Shown: positions 1 to 8,773 of the stretch, one piece after another | Position numbering within the stretch: the first letter of the stretch is position 1 | How the letters are laid out: every line of letters begins with the position of its first letter | NCBI RefSeq assembly: GCF_000422865.1 | Contig: NZ_AUGW01000011.1 | Coordinates: 1 to 64,000 of the forward strand | Reading direction: 5' to 3' | Origin: Oceanospirillum maris DSM 6286 | GTDB lineage: Bacteria; Pseudomonadota; Gammaproteobacteria; Pseudomonadales; Halomonadaceae | DNA length: 64,000 nucleotides | The notes under the pieces: generated by a model | What the model saw: only the letters and a program-made list of their open reading frames with translations | The model's database searches: none | What the model was told of the DNA's origin: nothing | Translations under genes and position numbers: made by a program

Positions 1-103
1 GCGTGTAGGAACCACCTGACTCCTTTCCGAACTCAGAAGTGAAACTGCTCAGCGCCGATGGTAGTGTGGGGTCTCCCCATGTGAGAGTAGGACATTATCA
101 AGC
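1..103 (+). rRNA. rrf: 5S ribosomal RNA, 3' part (5' end outside window)
   Basis: The first ~100 bases match the 3' four-fifths of a gammaproteobacterial 5S rRNA, including the conserved CCGAACTCAGAAGTGAAAC segment and the GTGAGAGTAGG segment near the 3' end. The gene starts before the window, so the window opens at the end of an rRNA operon. The exact 3' end is estimated by comparison with E. coli 5S and could be off by a few bases. Confidence 0.95.
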
Positions 104-111
104 ACTTATTT

Positions 112-146
112 AAAAAAGCCCGTCTCGACAGAGACGGGCTTTTTTC
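112..146. terminator. Rho-independent terminator of the rRNA operon
   Basis: Perfect stem AGCCCGTCTC / GAGACGGGCT with a short loop, an A-run before it and a T-run after it. It ends the rRNA transcript. Because both flanks are suitable, it may also stop the convergent TSUP gene that ends at 196. Confidence 0.93.
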
Positions 147-195
147 GTTTCAGCTATATTTGATTTGTATGGGTTATATAGATGCTAGTTGTTTC

Positions 196-981
196 TTATA
201 GGGCTAGCCAGTGCTGCCATGCAAGCCGTAAGCTGATTAATATAACCAATAGTACGAAAATACGCCTAACCCAGAGGTTTCCCATGCGAATGGCAGAGTG
301 TGATCCGCACCAGGCTCCTAGCATAAGGGTTGATCCCATGGCGATGCCTAGACCCCAGGCAACATGACCAAGCCATGCAAATGTGACTAGGGACGTGAAG
401 TTGCTGATAAAATTCATCGTTCGAGCAAGGCCCAGTGTTTTAAGCATCTCCATCCTGTAGAAATGGAGAGCACTGGCTGTCCAAAAAGCCCCTGTTCCTG
501 GGCCTGCCACGCCATCGTATCCACCTAAAATAAAGCCGTGAACACTCTGAAATAAAGTTCCTTTCTTCTCTGTGGGCATGCTTGATGATGAAGGGCTAGC
601 AAACAGAGTATATATTGCAGTACAGATAATAATTAAAGGTAAAGCTTTGGCGATAAAGTCAGCATTTAAAATACTCGCTAGTAAGGTTCCCGATGCTGCA
701 CCAATGAGCGTCCCAAAGGCCGCTGCTTTCCATAGCGAAGGGCTAAAAAAACCTTTACGGAAAAAAGTAATTGTCGCTGTTAATGAACCAAAGCTAGAGG
801 ATAGCTTGTTAGTGCCAAGACTTAAGTGAGGAGGAATACCGGCAGTGAGTAGAGCTGGTATTGTAATCAACCCGCCACCTCCTGCAATAGCATCGATAAA
901 CCCCGCAAAAAAAGCCACTAACATCAGAAAGAGTAAGTGGCCAAGTGTTAGGTTTTCCACCCAAGGCAAGATAATATCCAT
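196..981 (-). CDS. TSUP-family (TauE/SafE, YfcA-like) membrane transporter
   Basis: A 261-residue polytopic inner-membrane protein of the TSUP (DUF81) family, whose members export sulfite, sulfoacetate and related sulfur or organic anions. The family signature is visible as two related halves. The first has AGFIDAIAGGGGLITIPALL near residue 25 followed by the LGTNKLSSSFGS motif. The second has GGYDGVAGPGTGAFW near residue 153. About eight hydrophobic segments are present and the length is normal for the family. The start ATG has only a weak ribosome site. It stands alone between the rRNA terminator and the divergently spaced chemoreceptor gene. The substrate cannot be told from sequence; tusA nearby also concerns sulfur but is a separate unit. 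Confidence 0.85.
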   Translation of the reverse strand: MDIILPWVENLTLGHLLFLMLVAFFAGFIDAIAGGGGLITIPALLTAGIPPHLSLGTNKLSSSFGSLTATITFFRKGFFSPSLWKAAAFGTLIGAASGTLLASILNADFIAKALPLIIICTAIYTLFASPSSSSMPTEKKGTLFQSVHGFILGGYDGVAGPGTGAFWTASALHFYRMEMLKTLGLARTMNFISNFTSLVTFAWLGHVAWGLGIAMGSTLMLGAWCGSHSAIRMGNLWVRRIFVLLVILISLRLAWQHWLAL

Positions 982-1048
982 CGTGCTCGCACTGTTATTG
1001 TTGATAGAAGGTTGTCGTTGATCATTCGTTTATGGCCTAAATGGTACG

Positions 1049-2152
1049 TTATTGATGACGCTGCCTATCCTCATCTGCTATTGCGTTGAGCACATCGACC
1101 ACAAGGCTACTTTGTTCCTCCATAACAGCTAGATGTTTCAGTGCTGTCATACAATCGCCTGACTTTGCAGCAGCAACAGCGGCCTGCCCTTCGCTATGCA
1201 CAGCTTCGTGGGGAGCTTCTAAATGATTAAAGCTACGTAACGATGAGAAACGCTCTTGGCCGTCACCTTGGTAGTACCACTTGCCTAGGCGGCATTGCGT
1301 ATGATCCGTGAAGTCAGCAGCAGCTTTATTATTTAAGCCTAAGTAGGCCTGATAAATCTCATTTTTATAGACAATATGATCCAGTTTAACTGTTTCGATA
1401 AAGCCTAATGTGGTTGAGCTATCAATCGTTTTCTTCATGCTGCGGGATAGCTTGATTACGGAATGAATCAGTGTTTCAGCTTCTCCAACGGCATTATTAA
1501 TATCACTAGATTCTTCGTCCATCGCTTTAGCACTGACAGATGTTTTATCCGTTTGCTCCTCGATGACAGAAACTAGATTGGTGATTTCAGCCGTTGCGTT
1601 GCTTGTTCTTTGGGCTAGATTGCGGACTTCATCGGCAACAACAGCAAAGCCACGGCCATGCTCGCCTGCACGGGCGGCTTCAATGGCTGCATTTAGTGCG
1701 AGAAGATTTGTTTGTTCTGAAATAGTATGAATAATATTAACAAATTCAGATATTCTGCCCGAAGCTTCGTTAAGTACAGCAACCTCTTTATGAGTGGAGC
1801 TGGACTGTTGATTGATTTCTTGGGATTGTTTATTGATTTTGCTCAGAAGGCTAAGACAAAGGTCAAACAACTCATTTGAATCTTTCAGGGATAAACTTTG
1901 CTGCATCAGGGTTTCTGCTGAGTAGGCTACTTTTTCTCTTACTTCGCTGATTGATTGATGGCCTGCACCCCAAAGCGTATGAAATTTCTTATTTAAAATC
2001 GCCTGATCGCTGCTTTGCTTTGAGCTTTGATCATGCTGATCCAGCTGTGTTTGTAGCATTTGGTTTTCAGCTATTAATGCTTGATTTTGTTGCTCAACTT
2101 GGCTTAGTCGTTTTTCTAATTCAACGACTTTTTGTTTATTGCGGTTCCACAT
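1049..2152 (-). CDS. Soluble methyl-accepting chemotaxis protein with C-terminal CZB zinc-binding domain
   Basis: A 367-residue cytoplasmic chemoreceptor. There is no membrane segment and no HAMP domain. The N-terminal ~45 residues form a predicted coiled coil, and the receptor signalling hairpin that contacts CheA/CheW is centred near residues 140-190 ([20 protein letters not shown] and the following [18 protein letters not shown]). The C-terminal ~100 residues form a CZB domain. It has an early His ([11 protein letters not shown]), a Cys in the [10 protein letters not shown] motif and a late pair of histidines, the usual 3His/1Cys zinc ligands. Family knowledge links CZB domains to sensing zinc or hypochlorous acid through the zinc-bound Cys. 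Together with cheV nearby this indicates an active chemotaxis network. The actual stimulus is inferred, not shown. Confidence 0.9.
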   Translation of the reverse strand: MWNRNKQKVVELEKRLSQVEQQNQALIAENQMLQTQLDQHDQSSKQSSDQAILNKKFHTLWGAGHQSISEVREKVAYSAETLMQQSLSLKDSNELFDLCLSLLSKINKQSQEINQQSSSTHKEVAVLNEASGRISEFVNIIHTISEQTNLLALNAAIEAARAGEHGRGFAVVADEVRNLAQRTSNATAEITNLVSVIEEQTDKTSVSAKAMDEESSDINNAVGEAETLIHSVIKLSRSMKKTIDSSTTLGFIETVKLDHIVYKNEIYQAYLGLNNKAAADFTDHTQCRLGKWYYQGDGQERFSSLRSFNHLEAPHEAVHSEGQAAVAAAKSGDCMTALKHLAVMEEQSSLVVDVLNAIADEDRQRHQ

Positions 2153-2422
2153 GACATGCTCCGAGCCGTTGTTCTGTTTTGGTATTCATTAAATCCCCCC
2201 TCAAGCTTGTTATAGTGTAACCAAATAATCATATTAACTTAATAAGAAGTTCTCAATTTGTCTTAATATGACCTTTGCCAGAGAAGCTGGGAGGAACGGG
2301 TTAAAAGTACAGCGAATTGGTCAAGGTTATAATGGAAAAAATAATCGTGACGTTTACTGAGCGTTTAATCCCTCAAATGTCTCTGGTAAACTTTATCCCT
2401 TTCATTTTGAAAGGAATAAATC

Positions 2423-2665
2423 ATGACGGGCATCACCTACACGCACGAATTAGATACCTCCGGCTTAATGTGTCCTGAGCCGGTTATGATGCTTCATGGT
2501 AAGGTTAAAGAGATGGCTGTCGGTGATATATTGAAGGTGACGGCTACAGATCCATCCACGACCCGAGATATTCCTAAGTTTTGTCAATTTTTGGGCTTTC
2601 CCCTGCTGAGCCAAAACGAAGAAGATGATGTTTACTTTTACTATATAGAAAAATCAGCCAGTTAA
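2423..2665 (+). CDS. tusA: Sulfur carrier protein TusA
   Basis: An 80-residue SirA/TusA-fold protein that accepts persulfide sulfur from IscS and relays it for tRNA 2-thiouridine formation and other sulfur transfer. The diagnostic active-site motif CPEPVMMLHGKV occurs near residue 17, with the invariant Cys-Pro. It is followed by VGDILKVTATDPSTTRDIPKF, matching the family's second conserved block. Length is normal. The start is supported by AAGGAA eight bases upstream. It is a single-gene unit, ended by a perfect 11-bp hairpin before the convergent MATE gene. Confidence 0.95.
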   Translation: MTGITYTHELDTSGLMCPEPVMMLHGKVKEMAVGDILKVTATDPSTTRDIPKFCQFLGFPLLSQNEEDDVYFYYIEKSAS

Positions 2666-2724
2666 ATTAGACGTTTTAATCTGAAATTGGCTTATCCTTA
2701 CCTAGAGTTGGATTATGAACGGTT

Positions 2725-2755
2725 CACTCATACGGGTCGTTAGTCCGTATGAGTG
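2725..2755. terminator. Strong hairpin between tusA and the MATE gene
   Basis: A perfect 11-bp inverted repeat (CACTCATACGG / CCGTATGAGTG) with a 9-base loop lies between the convergent ends of tusA and the MATE gene. It has no good T-run on either strand, so it may be a Rho-protected 3' end or a weak terminator. Confidence 0.5.
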
Positions 2756-2775
2756 TCTTATACATAGCGGCCTAT

Positions 2776-4164
2776 TTAAACATTCTGATAGATCAGGCCT
2801 CTTTTATTCGTGATATGAAAGCGCCAACCAAGCAGTATGGCCGCAGAACTTAGGCCTGCTATTAGCCCATACCAAAAACCGGCCACTCCCATAGCGGGCA
2901 CAATCCAGTCGGTTAACGACAGTACGTAACCTAAGCCCATACCGATTCCCCAGTAAGAAAATAGAGTAATCGGCATAATAATTTGAGTGTCTTTATAGCC
3001 CCGTAGTGCACCGCTTAAGGCAACTTGAAGCGCATCCGATAGCTGGAAGATGGCCGCTAAATGTAACAAGGTTATGGCTAAGGCAATCACCTCGGCTTGA
3101 TCGGTATAAAATTTTGCGATGATTCCCGGCAAGAAATACATAATACTGGCTGTAAAAATAGACGCGATCAGAGTCCAGAAAATCCCGACATGACTAACGC
3201 GCTTACCATACTGAATACCACCTGCCCCGATACCATTTCCCACTCGTACGGTTAAGGCCATTGCTAAACTTAGGGGAACCATAAAGGTGACCGATGTAAC
3301 GTTTAGCGCGATTTGATGAGCCGCAATTTGCGTTGATCCTAGACGGGCAATAAAAAGAGCGATGGTGGTAAATAGACCCACTTCAAAGAAAATAGAAACA
3401 CCAATAGGTATGCCGACTTTAGACATCTCTTTTATAGCACTCCAATTGGGTTTGGCGGGGTGTTGTAATAAATTAGTGTCCTTGTAACGGCGGTTATGGC
3501 GAATAATCAGCCCAAGCATAAAAACGCCTGACCACATGGCTATAGCCGTGGCAAAACCACAGCCTAATACGCCCATAGAGGGAATTGGCCCCATGCCATA
3601 GATTAAAATCCAGTTGGAAACCAAATTGATTAACAGTGTACTGACGCTGATAATAAGTACTGGCCGAGTAAAGCCGAGCCCTTCGGTGTAGCTTCTAAGG
3701 GTTTGGTATAAGCCTAAAGCAGGGAAACCAAACATGATGCCCAGTAAGTAATCGCTCACTAAAGGTACTAGATGCTCTGGGACATACATCATATCCAGTA
3801 TCATGGGGTGGAGTAGTATCACAGCAATACTGAGCATACTGACTGTTAAGCCAAGCCAAAAACCTTGAAAAGCAAAGGGGCCAACTTTTTCAGGAGTGTC
3901 TTCTCCTAGCCACTGGGCAATAAAGGGCGTTAAACCTAATAGCGTACCGCTTAAGAAAAGGAATAACGGCATCCAGATACTAGCACCAAGCGCTACTGCG
4001 GCAAGATGATCTGCCCCTAAGCGCCCCACCATTAATGTATCAATAACCCCCATACCCGACTGTGCAAGCTGCGCGCCCATTATTGGTAGTGCTATTGCGA
4101 GTAGGTACTTTGTCTCTGTTGCAACAGGAGGGGCGAGAAAAGGTTTTTTTTCTGAGGTTTGCAT
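2776..4164 (-). CDS. MATE-family multidrug/Na+ antiporter (NorM-like)
   Basis: A 462-residue inner-membrane protein with about twelve hydrophobic helices, typical of MATE exporters that expel cationic drugs in exchange for Na+ or H+. The first helix carries the family block LAIALPIMGAQLAQSGMGVI, followed by the DTLMVGRLGADHLAAVALG segment. The second half repeats the pattern (VGIPIGVSIFFEVGLFTTIA and ARLGSTQIAAHQIALN). Length is normal for NorM. It stands alone. Specificity cannot be deduced. Confidence 0.92.
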   Translation of the reverse strand: MQTSEKKPFLAPPVATETKYLLAIALPIMGAQLAQSGMGVIDTLMVGRLGADHLAAVALGASIWMPLFLFLSGTLLGLTPFIAQWLGEDTPEKVGPFAFQGFWLGLTVSMLSIAVILLHPMILDMMYVPEHLVPLVSDYLLGIMFGFPALGLYQTLRSYTEGLGFTRPVLIISVSTLLINLVSNWILIYGMGPIPSMGVLGCGFATAIAMWSGVFMLGLIIRHNRRYKDTNLLQHPAKPNWSAIKEMSKVGIPIGVSIFFEVGLFTTIALFIARLGSTQIAAHQIALNVTSVTFMVPLSLAMALTVRVGNGIGAGGIQYGKRVSHVGIFWTLIASIFTASIMYFLPGIIAKFYTDQAEVIALAITLLHLAAIFQLSDALQVALSGALRGYKDTQIIMPITLFSYWGIGMGLGYVLSLTDWIVPAMGVAGFWYGLIAGLSSAAILLGWRFHITNKRGLIYQNV

Positions 4165-4435
4165 AACTTACTTGAAAATCCTTGGCTATTCCCTTTGTCT
4201 GTCGAGGGATTGATGGTGTTAAACCGCAATTATCAATGTTAAACGACTGTTATCCGTGATAAATGGAGATCGTTGGGCGGATTGTACTCAGTCAAAGCGC
4301 TTTTGTCTGTTGGCTTTGTTGATCATTAATCATTGTTATTGATCAATGAAATAGGTCTATTTTTTCGACAGGTTATGGTTAGAGGTATAATGCTCTGTTT
4401 TATTTAGCACGACCTATTTAGAAACAGGTAGCACG

Positions 4436-4987
4436 ATGATCAAACGTTTAAGGGAAGAGGTTCGCTTGGATAGTCCACACCGATATGAAGACCTGATTCA
4501 GATTTTTAATACATTATTCCAAACAGATGAAAATACCATTTTAGTTAAAGGCGATGATGAGCCTATCTATTTACCGGCAGCAATGACTGGCTCGGAGAAT
4601 CAGGTGGTGTTTGCCCATGGATACTATGCCAGTGCAATGCATGAAATTGCCCACTGGTGTGTGGCTGGAAAACAGCGTCGACAGCTTGAAGACTATGGTT
4701 ATTGGTATGAACCGGATGGTCGCACAGAGGCTCAGCAGCGCCTTTTTGAGCAGGTTGAAGTTATTCCTCAAGCGATGGAGAAATGTTTTTGTTTTGCCGC
4801 AGGCTTTCGCTTTCGTGTCAGCGCGGATAATTTAAACGGTTCTCCTGGCGATAGCCAGGATTTTGAGCGTCATGTCGATGAGCAGTTTCAGGTTTATCTG
4901 AGTAAAGGGCTGCCTGATCGTGCACAACGCTTTTTTGATGCACTTGCCCGTTTCTATCGCACAGAAAGTGAGGGTATTGTTGCCTGA
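4436..4987 (+). CDS. epmC: Elongation factor P hydroxylase EpmC
   Basis: A 183-residue protein of the YfcM/EpmC family, which hydroxylates the beta-lysylated lysine of translation factor EF-P. The key signature HEIAHWCVAGKQRR near residue 65 contains the HExxH metal-binding motif. It is followed by the conserved block EDYGYWYEPDGRTEAQQRLFE. The length matches E. coli EpmC (about 182). AGGT lies nine bases before the start ATG. It is a single-gene unit. EpmA and EpmB, which make the substrate, are not in the window and are expected elsewhere. Confidence 0.93.
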   Translation: MIKRLREEVRLDSPHRYEDLIQIFNTLFQTDENTILVKGDDEPIYLPAAMTGSENQVVFAHGYYASAMHEIAHWCVAGKQRRQLEDYGYWYEPDGRTEAQQRLFEQVEVIPQAMEKCFCFAAGFRFRVSADNLNGSPGDSQDFERHVDEQFQVYLSKGLPDRAQRFFDALARFYRTESEGIVA

Positions 4988-5130
4988 ATTTAAGTATTGC
5001 GGTTCAATTTCTCTATCGACGGCACCGCTAAGATTGCTCATTACTGACTATTAAACGTATATATGGAAGCATCACTCGGATTAAATAGAGGTTAAGCCGA
5101 GGTAAAGTAGAGTGCCTTGATCCGGATCAA

Positions 5131-5200
5131 GTAATGAAAACGATTCTTAATAAGCATTGCATTTAAGCGTGTTATTCGGTTAAATACAATTATTCTCATT
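5131..5200 (+). promoter_or_regulatory. Tandem Fur boxes upstream of fbpA
   Basis: Two Fur-like operators precede fbpA. The stretch at 5182-5200 matches 16 of 19 positions of the AT-rich Fur palindrome form AATGAGAATTATTCTCATT. The stretch starting at 5131 (TAATGAAAACGATTC core) matches most of the classical TAATGATAATCATTA core. Their position 70-140 bases before the start codon of an iron-transport gene fits iron repression. Confidence 0.72.
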
Positions 5201-5271
5201 ACTGATTAATACCGGTTTATCATGCTTCTTTTGCCGGTCTGTCATTTTTTCTTGCTAGGAGACGACCTTTA

Positions 5272-6315
5272 ATGGCTCAGCAACTTCTTACTCAGAACAC
5301 ATTTAAAAAAGCGATTGCAGCACTCATTTTAACTGTAGGTGCTGGTAGCGCATTAAGCGTTCAAGCTGCAGATGAAATTAATATCTATTCTGATCGCCAA
5401 GCGTTCTTAATGAAGCCTATTCTTGATGCCTTTACTGAAGACACTGGAATCAAGGTTAATATTGTTTTTGCCAAAAGTGGTTTGATTCAGCGTCTTAAAA
5501 GTGAAGGTTTGAATAGTCCTGCTGATCTTATGCTGACCTCTAACGTGAGTAACTTGACCCGGGCTGTTGAAGCTGGTGTTACTCAGAAAGTTGATGATCC
5601 TGTTATTAACAAAAATGTTCCGGCTAAATACCGTGATGAAAATGGTCAGTGGTTTGGTTTAACCACTCGTGCACGAGTTATTTACACATCAAAAGAGCGT
5701 GTTAAACCGGGTGAGATTAAGACGTATGAAGATATGGCTGATCCTAAGTTTGCAGGTCGTATCTGTACTCGTAAAGGCGATCATACCTATAACGTTGCAT
5801 TAATTGCGTCTATGATCGCTCATCATGGTGAGGCCGATACAAAACAATGGTTGGAAGGGGTGAAAGCGAATCTTGCCCGTAAGCCTCAAGGTAATGATCG
5901 TGCACAGGTAAAAGCGGTTAAAGAAGGTGTGTGTGATATCGCCGTAGGTAATACCTACTATTACGGTAAAATGCTAACCAATGATGAGCAGCGTGCATGG
6001 GCTGAGTCGGTTAATATTGTTTATCCGAACCAAGATGGCCGTGGTTCCCACGTTAATATCAGCGGCATGGTGATGACAAAAAGCTCACCTAACCATGAAT
6101 CTGCACTGAAACTCATGCGTTTTTTGACAGAAGATCACGCACAAAAAATCTACGCAGAACAGAACTTCGAATTCCCTGTTAAGCAAGGCGTTTCAGCAAG
6201 TAAAGTGGTTGACCACTGGGGTGAATTTAAAGCAGATGATATCGCGCTATCCAAGGTTGATCAGTACCGTAAACGAGCCGCTATGATGGTGAATGAAGTT
6301 GGTTACAATGATTAA
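5272..6315 (+). CDS. fbpA: Periplasmic Fe(III)-binding protein of an ABC transporter (FbpA/FutA/HitA)
   Basis: A 347-residue class II substrate-binding protein that captures ferric iron in the periplasm and delivers it to the FbpB permease. A Sec signal peptide spans residues 1 to about 32, with cleavage after VQA. The mature start DEINIYSDRQAFLMKPILDAF and the later VFAKSGLIQRLKSEG are typical of the family. The paired iron-ligand tyrosines appear in GNTYYYGKML near residue 222. AGGAG lies ahead of the ATG. Fur boxes upstream indicate iron repression. A hairpin after the gene precedes fbpB and probably makes the binding protein more abundant than the permease. No ATPase gene follows. Confidence 0.93.
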   Translation: MAQQLLTQNTFKKAIAALILTVGAGSALSVQAADEINIYSDRQAFLMKPILDAFTEDTGIKVNIVFAKSGLIQRLKSEGLNSPADLMLTSNVSNLTRAVEAGVTQKVDDPVINKNVPAKYRDENGQWFGLTTRARVIYTSKERVKPGEIKTYEDMADPKFAGRICTRKGDHTYNVALIASMIAHHGEADTKQWLEGVKANLARKPQGNDRAQVKAVKEGVCDIAVGNTYYYGKMLTNDEQRAWAESVNIVYPNQDGRGSHVNISGMVMTKSSPNHESALKLMRFLTEDHAQKIYAEQNFEFPVKQGVSASKVVDHWGEFKADDIALSKVDQYRKRAAMMVNEVGYND

Positions 6316-6373
6316 TTACAAGTTAAGTAGCACGAGCCGCAATGGTTAGATTTAACCTTGCGATCGTTACGGT

Positions 6374-6435
6374 AACAGCACGGCTTTATCTGCTGTTATA
6401 ATTGCAAAATATGGGGCAGCCACGGCTGCCCTTTT
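6374..6435 (+). terminator. Hairpins between fbpA and fbpB (probable attenuator)
   Basis: Two perfect stem-loops follow fbpA: AACAGCA / TGCTGTT at 6374-6397 and GGGCAGCC / GGCTGCCC at 6414-6431 with a TTTT tail. The second is a plausible partial terminator that would lower permease expression relative to the binding protein. Confidence 0.7.
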
Positions 6436-6482
6436 GTGCGTTCTGAAAAGCGCTTTTTTGGATGTTGAACAGGTGGCGTTAT

Positions 6483-8195
6483 ATGTACTCCCAAGCAGAA
6501 GACAAGCCTAAGCTTGCAAGCGGTTTTGGCCTTCGATCTTTTTTTCAAGGCCGTTCGGATAACCGTTATTGGCAGTTGTCTGTCTGGGTTATTGCTGGGA
6601 TTGTTTTGTTACCTGTGTTTGCGGTTTTGTGGTTGGCATTTTTTCCTGATGAAAATATTTGGCCTCATCTATTATCAACGGTGTTACCAGGTTATATACA
6701 AACAACTTTGGGTTTGATGCTTGGTGTTGGTGTCCTTGCGGCGTGGCTGGGAGTTTCTACGGCATGGGTGACGACCATGTATGAGTTTCCTGGTCGACGG
6801 ATTTTTGAGTGGGCGTTACTACTTCCTTTCGCTGTACCGGCTTATGTTATCGCTTATGTCTATACGGATATGCTGGAGTATTCAGGCTGGTTTCAATCGG
6901 GACTGCGAGACCTATTTGGTTGGACAACGGCGCGGGACTATTATTTTCCTGAGATCCGAAGTCTAGGCGGCGCTGTCTCTATGCTGGCCCTCGTGCTTTA
7001 TCCTTATGTTTTTATGATGGTTAGAGCGACCTTTATCGAACAGTCTGCATCTTTGCGCGATGCGGCTCGCACTCTTGGTTGTGGCCGTAGGGCGGTATTT
7101 TGGCGTGTATCCCTGCCAACGGCTCGGCCAGCTTTAGCCGTAGGTCTCGCGTTGGTATTGATGGAAGCATTAAATGATTTTGGTACTGTCGACTATTTTG
7201 CAGTAAGGACATTAACGGCTGGCATTTATGATGTTTGGCTCAATATGGGCAATATTGGCGGTGCCGCCCAGATCGCTAGCGTTATGATGGTGTTTATTCT
7301 AGTTCTAATCGGCTTGGAACAGCACTCTAGGCGCAAACAAAAGCAATTTTCCCGAGGGGATCGTTTTAAAGCCTTCCGTCGTACTAAGCTGACGGGCCGA
7401 AAAGCAGTCGCTTGCTGGTTGATCTGTTTTATTCCTCTGGCATTTGGCTTTATTATTCCTGTGGGGGCCTTGGCGCGACATGCGGTTGTTTATTTTGATG
7501 TTTCTTGGACACCGGACTTTTTCCAGATGAGCTGGAATAGTTTTATGTTGTCCGCTATAGCCGCCATTTGCACTATTATATTAGGGCTTGTGCTTGCCTA
7601 TGGTAAGCGTCTGGTAAAAACGCCTAGCGTACAAAAAGCGGTGCGCTTATCAGGCTTAGGCTATGCCATGCCTGGTGCTGCTTTAGCTGTGGGGGTGATT
7701 ATTCCCTTAGCGGCATTTGATAATGCTGTTGATCGCTGGTTTGAGAGCTGGTTTGGTATCTCAACAGGGTTGTTGTTAAGTGGTACTGTTTTTGCGCTGA
7801 TTTTTGCTTATGTGGTACGTTTTTTAGCCGTTTCTGCAGGAAGTATCGAATCAAGCCTTGATAAAGTAACACCGAGTATGGATATGGCTGCCCGATCACT
7901 GGGGTACAATACGCTACAGATCTTGTGGAAAGTGCACGTACCTATGATTAAGCCTGGTGTGTTAACGGCGGCGTTGGTGGTCTTTGTCGATTCGATGAAA
8001 GAGCTACCGGCAACCTTGGTACTGCGTCCCTTCAATTTTGATACTTTAGCCACCCACGTTTATCAGTTTGCCTCAGATGAGTTGCTTGAAGAGTCTGCGT
8101 TGGCTGCATTGGTTATTGTATTAGTAGGGGTTGTTCCCGTCGTACTATTGAGTCGGTCGATTATTGCTTCCCGTAATGAAACGACTGAACCATAA
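6483..8195 (+). CDS. fbpB: Ferric iron ABC transporter permease FbpB (fused double-domain)
   Basis: About 570 residues with twelve membrane helices in two homologous BPD-transport halves, as in FbpB/HitB iron permeases. Each half ends in an EAA-type cytoplasmic loop that docks the ATPase: DAARTLGCGRRAVFWRVSLP near residue 205, and MAARSLGYNTLQILWKVHVP in the second half. I place the start at the ATG at 6483, which has AGGTGG six bases ahead; an in-frame ATG at 6462 has no convincing ribosome site. The gene follows fbpA after a hairpin, and a strong terminator follows. No fbpC-type ATPase is adjacent, as in some Pseudomonas hitAB loci, so the ATPase must be encoded elsewhere. Confidence 0.92.
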   Translation: MYSQAEDKPKLASGFGLRSFFQGRSDNRYWQLSVWVIAGIVLLPVFAVLWLAFFPDENIWPHLLSTVLPGYIQTTLGLMLGVGVLAAWLGVSTAWVTTMYEFPGRRIFEWALLLPFAVPAYVIAYVYTDMLEYSGWFQSGLRDLFGWTTARDYYFPEIRSLGGAVSMLALVLYPYVFMMVRATFIEQSASLRDAARTLGCGRRAVFWRVSLPTARPALAVGLALVLMEALNDFGTVDYFAVRTLTAGIYDVWLNMGNIGGAAQIASVMMVFILVLIGLEQHSRRKQKQFSRGDRFKAFRRTKLTGRKAVACWLICFIPLAFGFIIPVGALARHAVVYFDVSWTPDFFQMSWNSFMLSAIAAICTIILGLVLAYGKRLVKTPSVQKAVRLSGLGYAMPGAALAVGVIIPLAAFDNAVDRWFESWFGISTGLLLSGTVFALIFAYVVRFLAVSAGSIESSLDKVTPSMDMAARSLGYNTLQILWKVHVPMIKPGVLTAALVVFVDSMKELPATLVLRPFNFDTLATHVYQFASDELLEESALAALVIVLVGVVPVVLLSRSIIASRNETTEP

Positions 8196-8206
8196 AAGAG
8201 CGTTAT

Positions 8207-8243
8207 AAAAAAAGTGCCAGAGATAAATCTCTGGCATTTTTTT
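8207..8243. terminator. Bidirectional Rho-independent terminator after fbpB
   Basis: Perfect 9-bp stem TGCCAGAGA / TCTCTGGCA with a 4-base loop, flanked by an A7 run and a T7 run. It serves fbpB and probably the convergent gene ending at 8279. Confidence 0.93.
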
Positions 8244-8278
8244 GACGTGTTTTTTGGCGGCACTACTGCGGCTTGCCG

Positions 8279-8773
8279 TTACTCGTTACTTCCATCAGTT
8301 AATACTTGATGAAGATGTAACATGGCTAGCACATTGGCTTCCGATTGATAAGGGTCCATGCCTCGTTCGGCAAGCCACTCATCGCGAATTTGCACCCACT
8401 CATCGTAGCTGACATCATACAAGCTAGGAGCAGGCTCGACGGCGACTTGCGCATTCATTTGGTAGCTGTCGAGCAGCATATCCAGCCAATGCTCATCTTC
8501 ACCACTGCCATCAACATAGACTACGTCGGTGTCGATATCGCCCTGTAGCTCACGAATCACCGCTAAAGGGCTAACGCCGTGAAGCATTAAGTCATTAATA
8601 TCAATGCGAGAATCATCAAACAGATGGCTCTGACTTTCTAACCAAGAGTCTTCTGGTGTAATGAGTGTACTTTTTACCTGCCCATCAGGCGTAGACCAGC
8701 ACACTGCTACTGGGAAGCCATCTTCATCAGGACTACTGCACTCAAAGTCGATAAAAATCGGATACTGGGTCAT
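8279..8773 (-). CDS. Uncharacterised DEDD-nuclease-like protein
   Basis: A 164-residue protein. The start chosen is the ATG at 8773, which has GAGG seven bases upstream; a longer reading to 8848 would run far into the tatD gene. It begins YPIFIDFECSS, which resembles Exo I (DxE) of DEDD 3'-5' exonucleases, followed by a beta-strand pattern and a DVVYVDGSGEDEHWLDMLL block that could hold the second acidic residue. The C-terminal H/D-rich Exo III motif is not clear (PYQSEANVLAMLHL occupies that place), so catalytic activity is doubtful. It overlaps the end of tatD by 32 bases, suggesting translational coupling. The function is unknown; the nuclease fold is an inference. Confidence 0.7.
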   Translation of the reverse strand: MTQYPIFIDFECSSPDEDGFPVAVCWSTPDGQVKSTLITPEDSWLESQSHLFDDSRIDINDLMLHGVSPLAVIRELQGDIDTDVVYVDGSGEDEHWLDMLLDSYQMNAQVAVEPAPSLYDVSYDEWVQIRDEWLAERGMDPYQSEANVLAMLHLHQVLTDGSNE

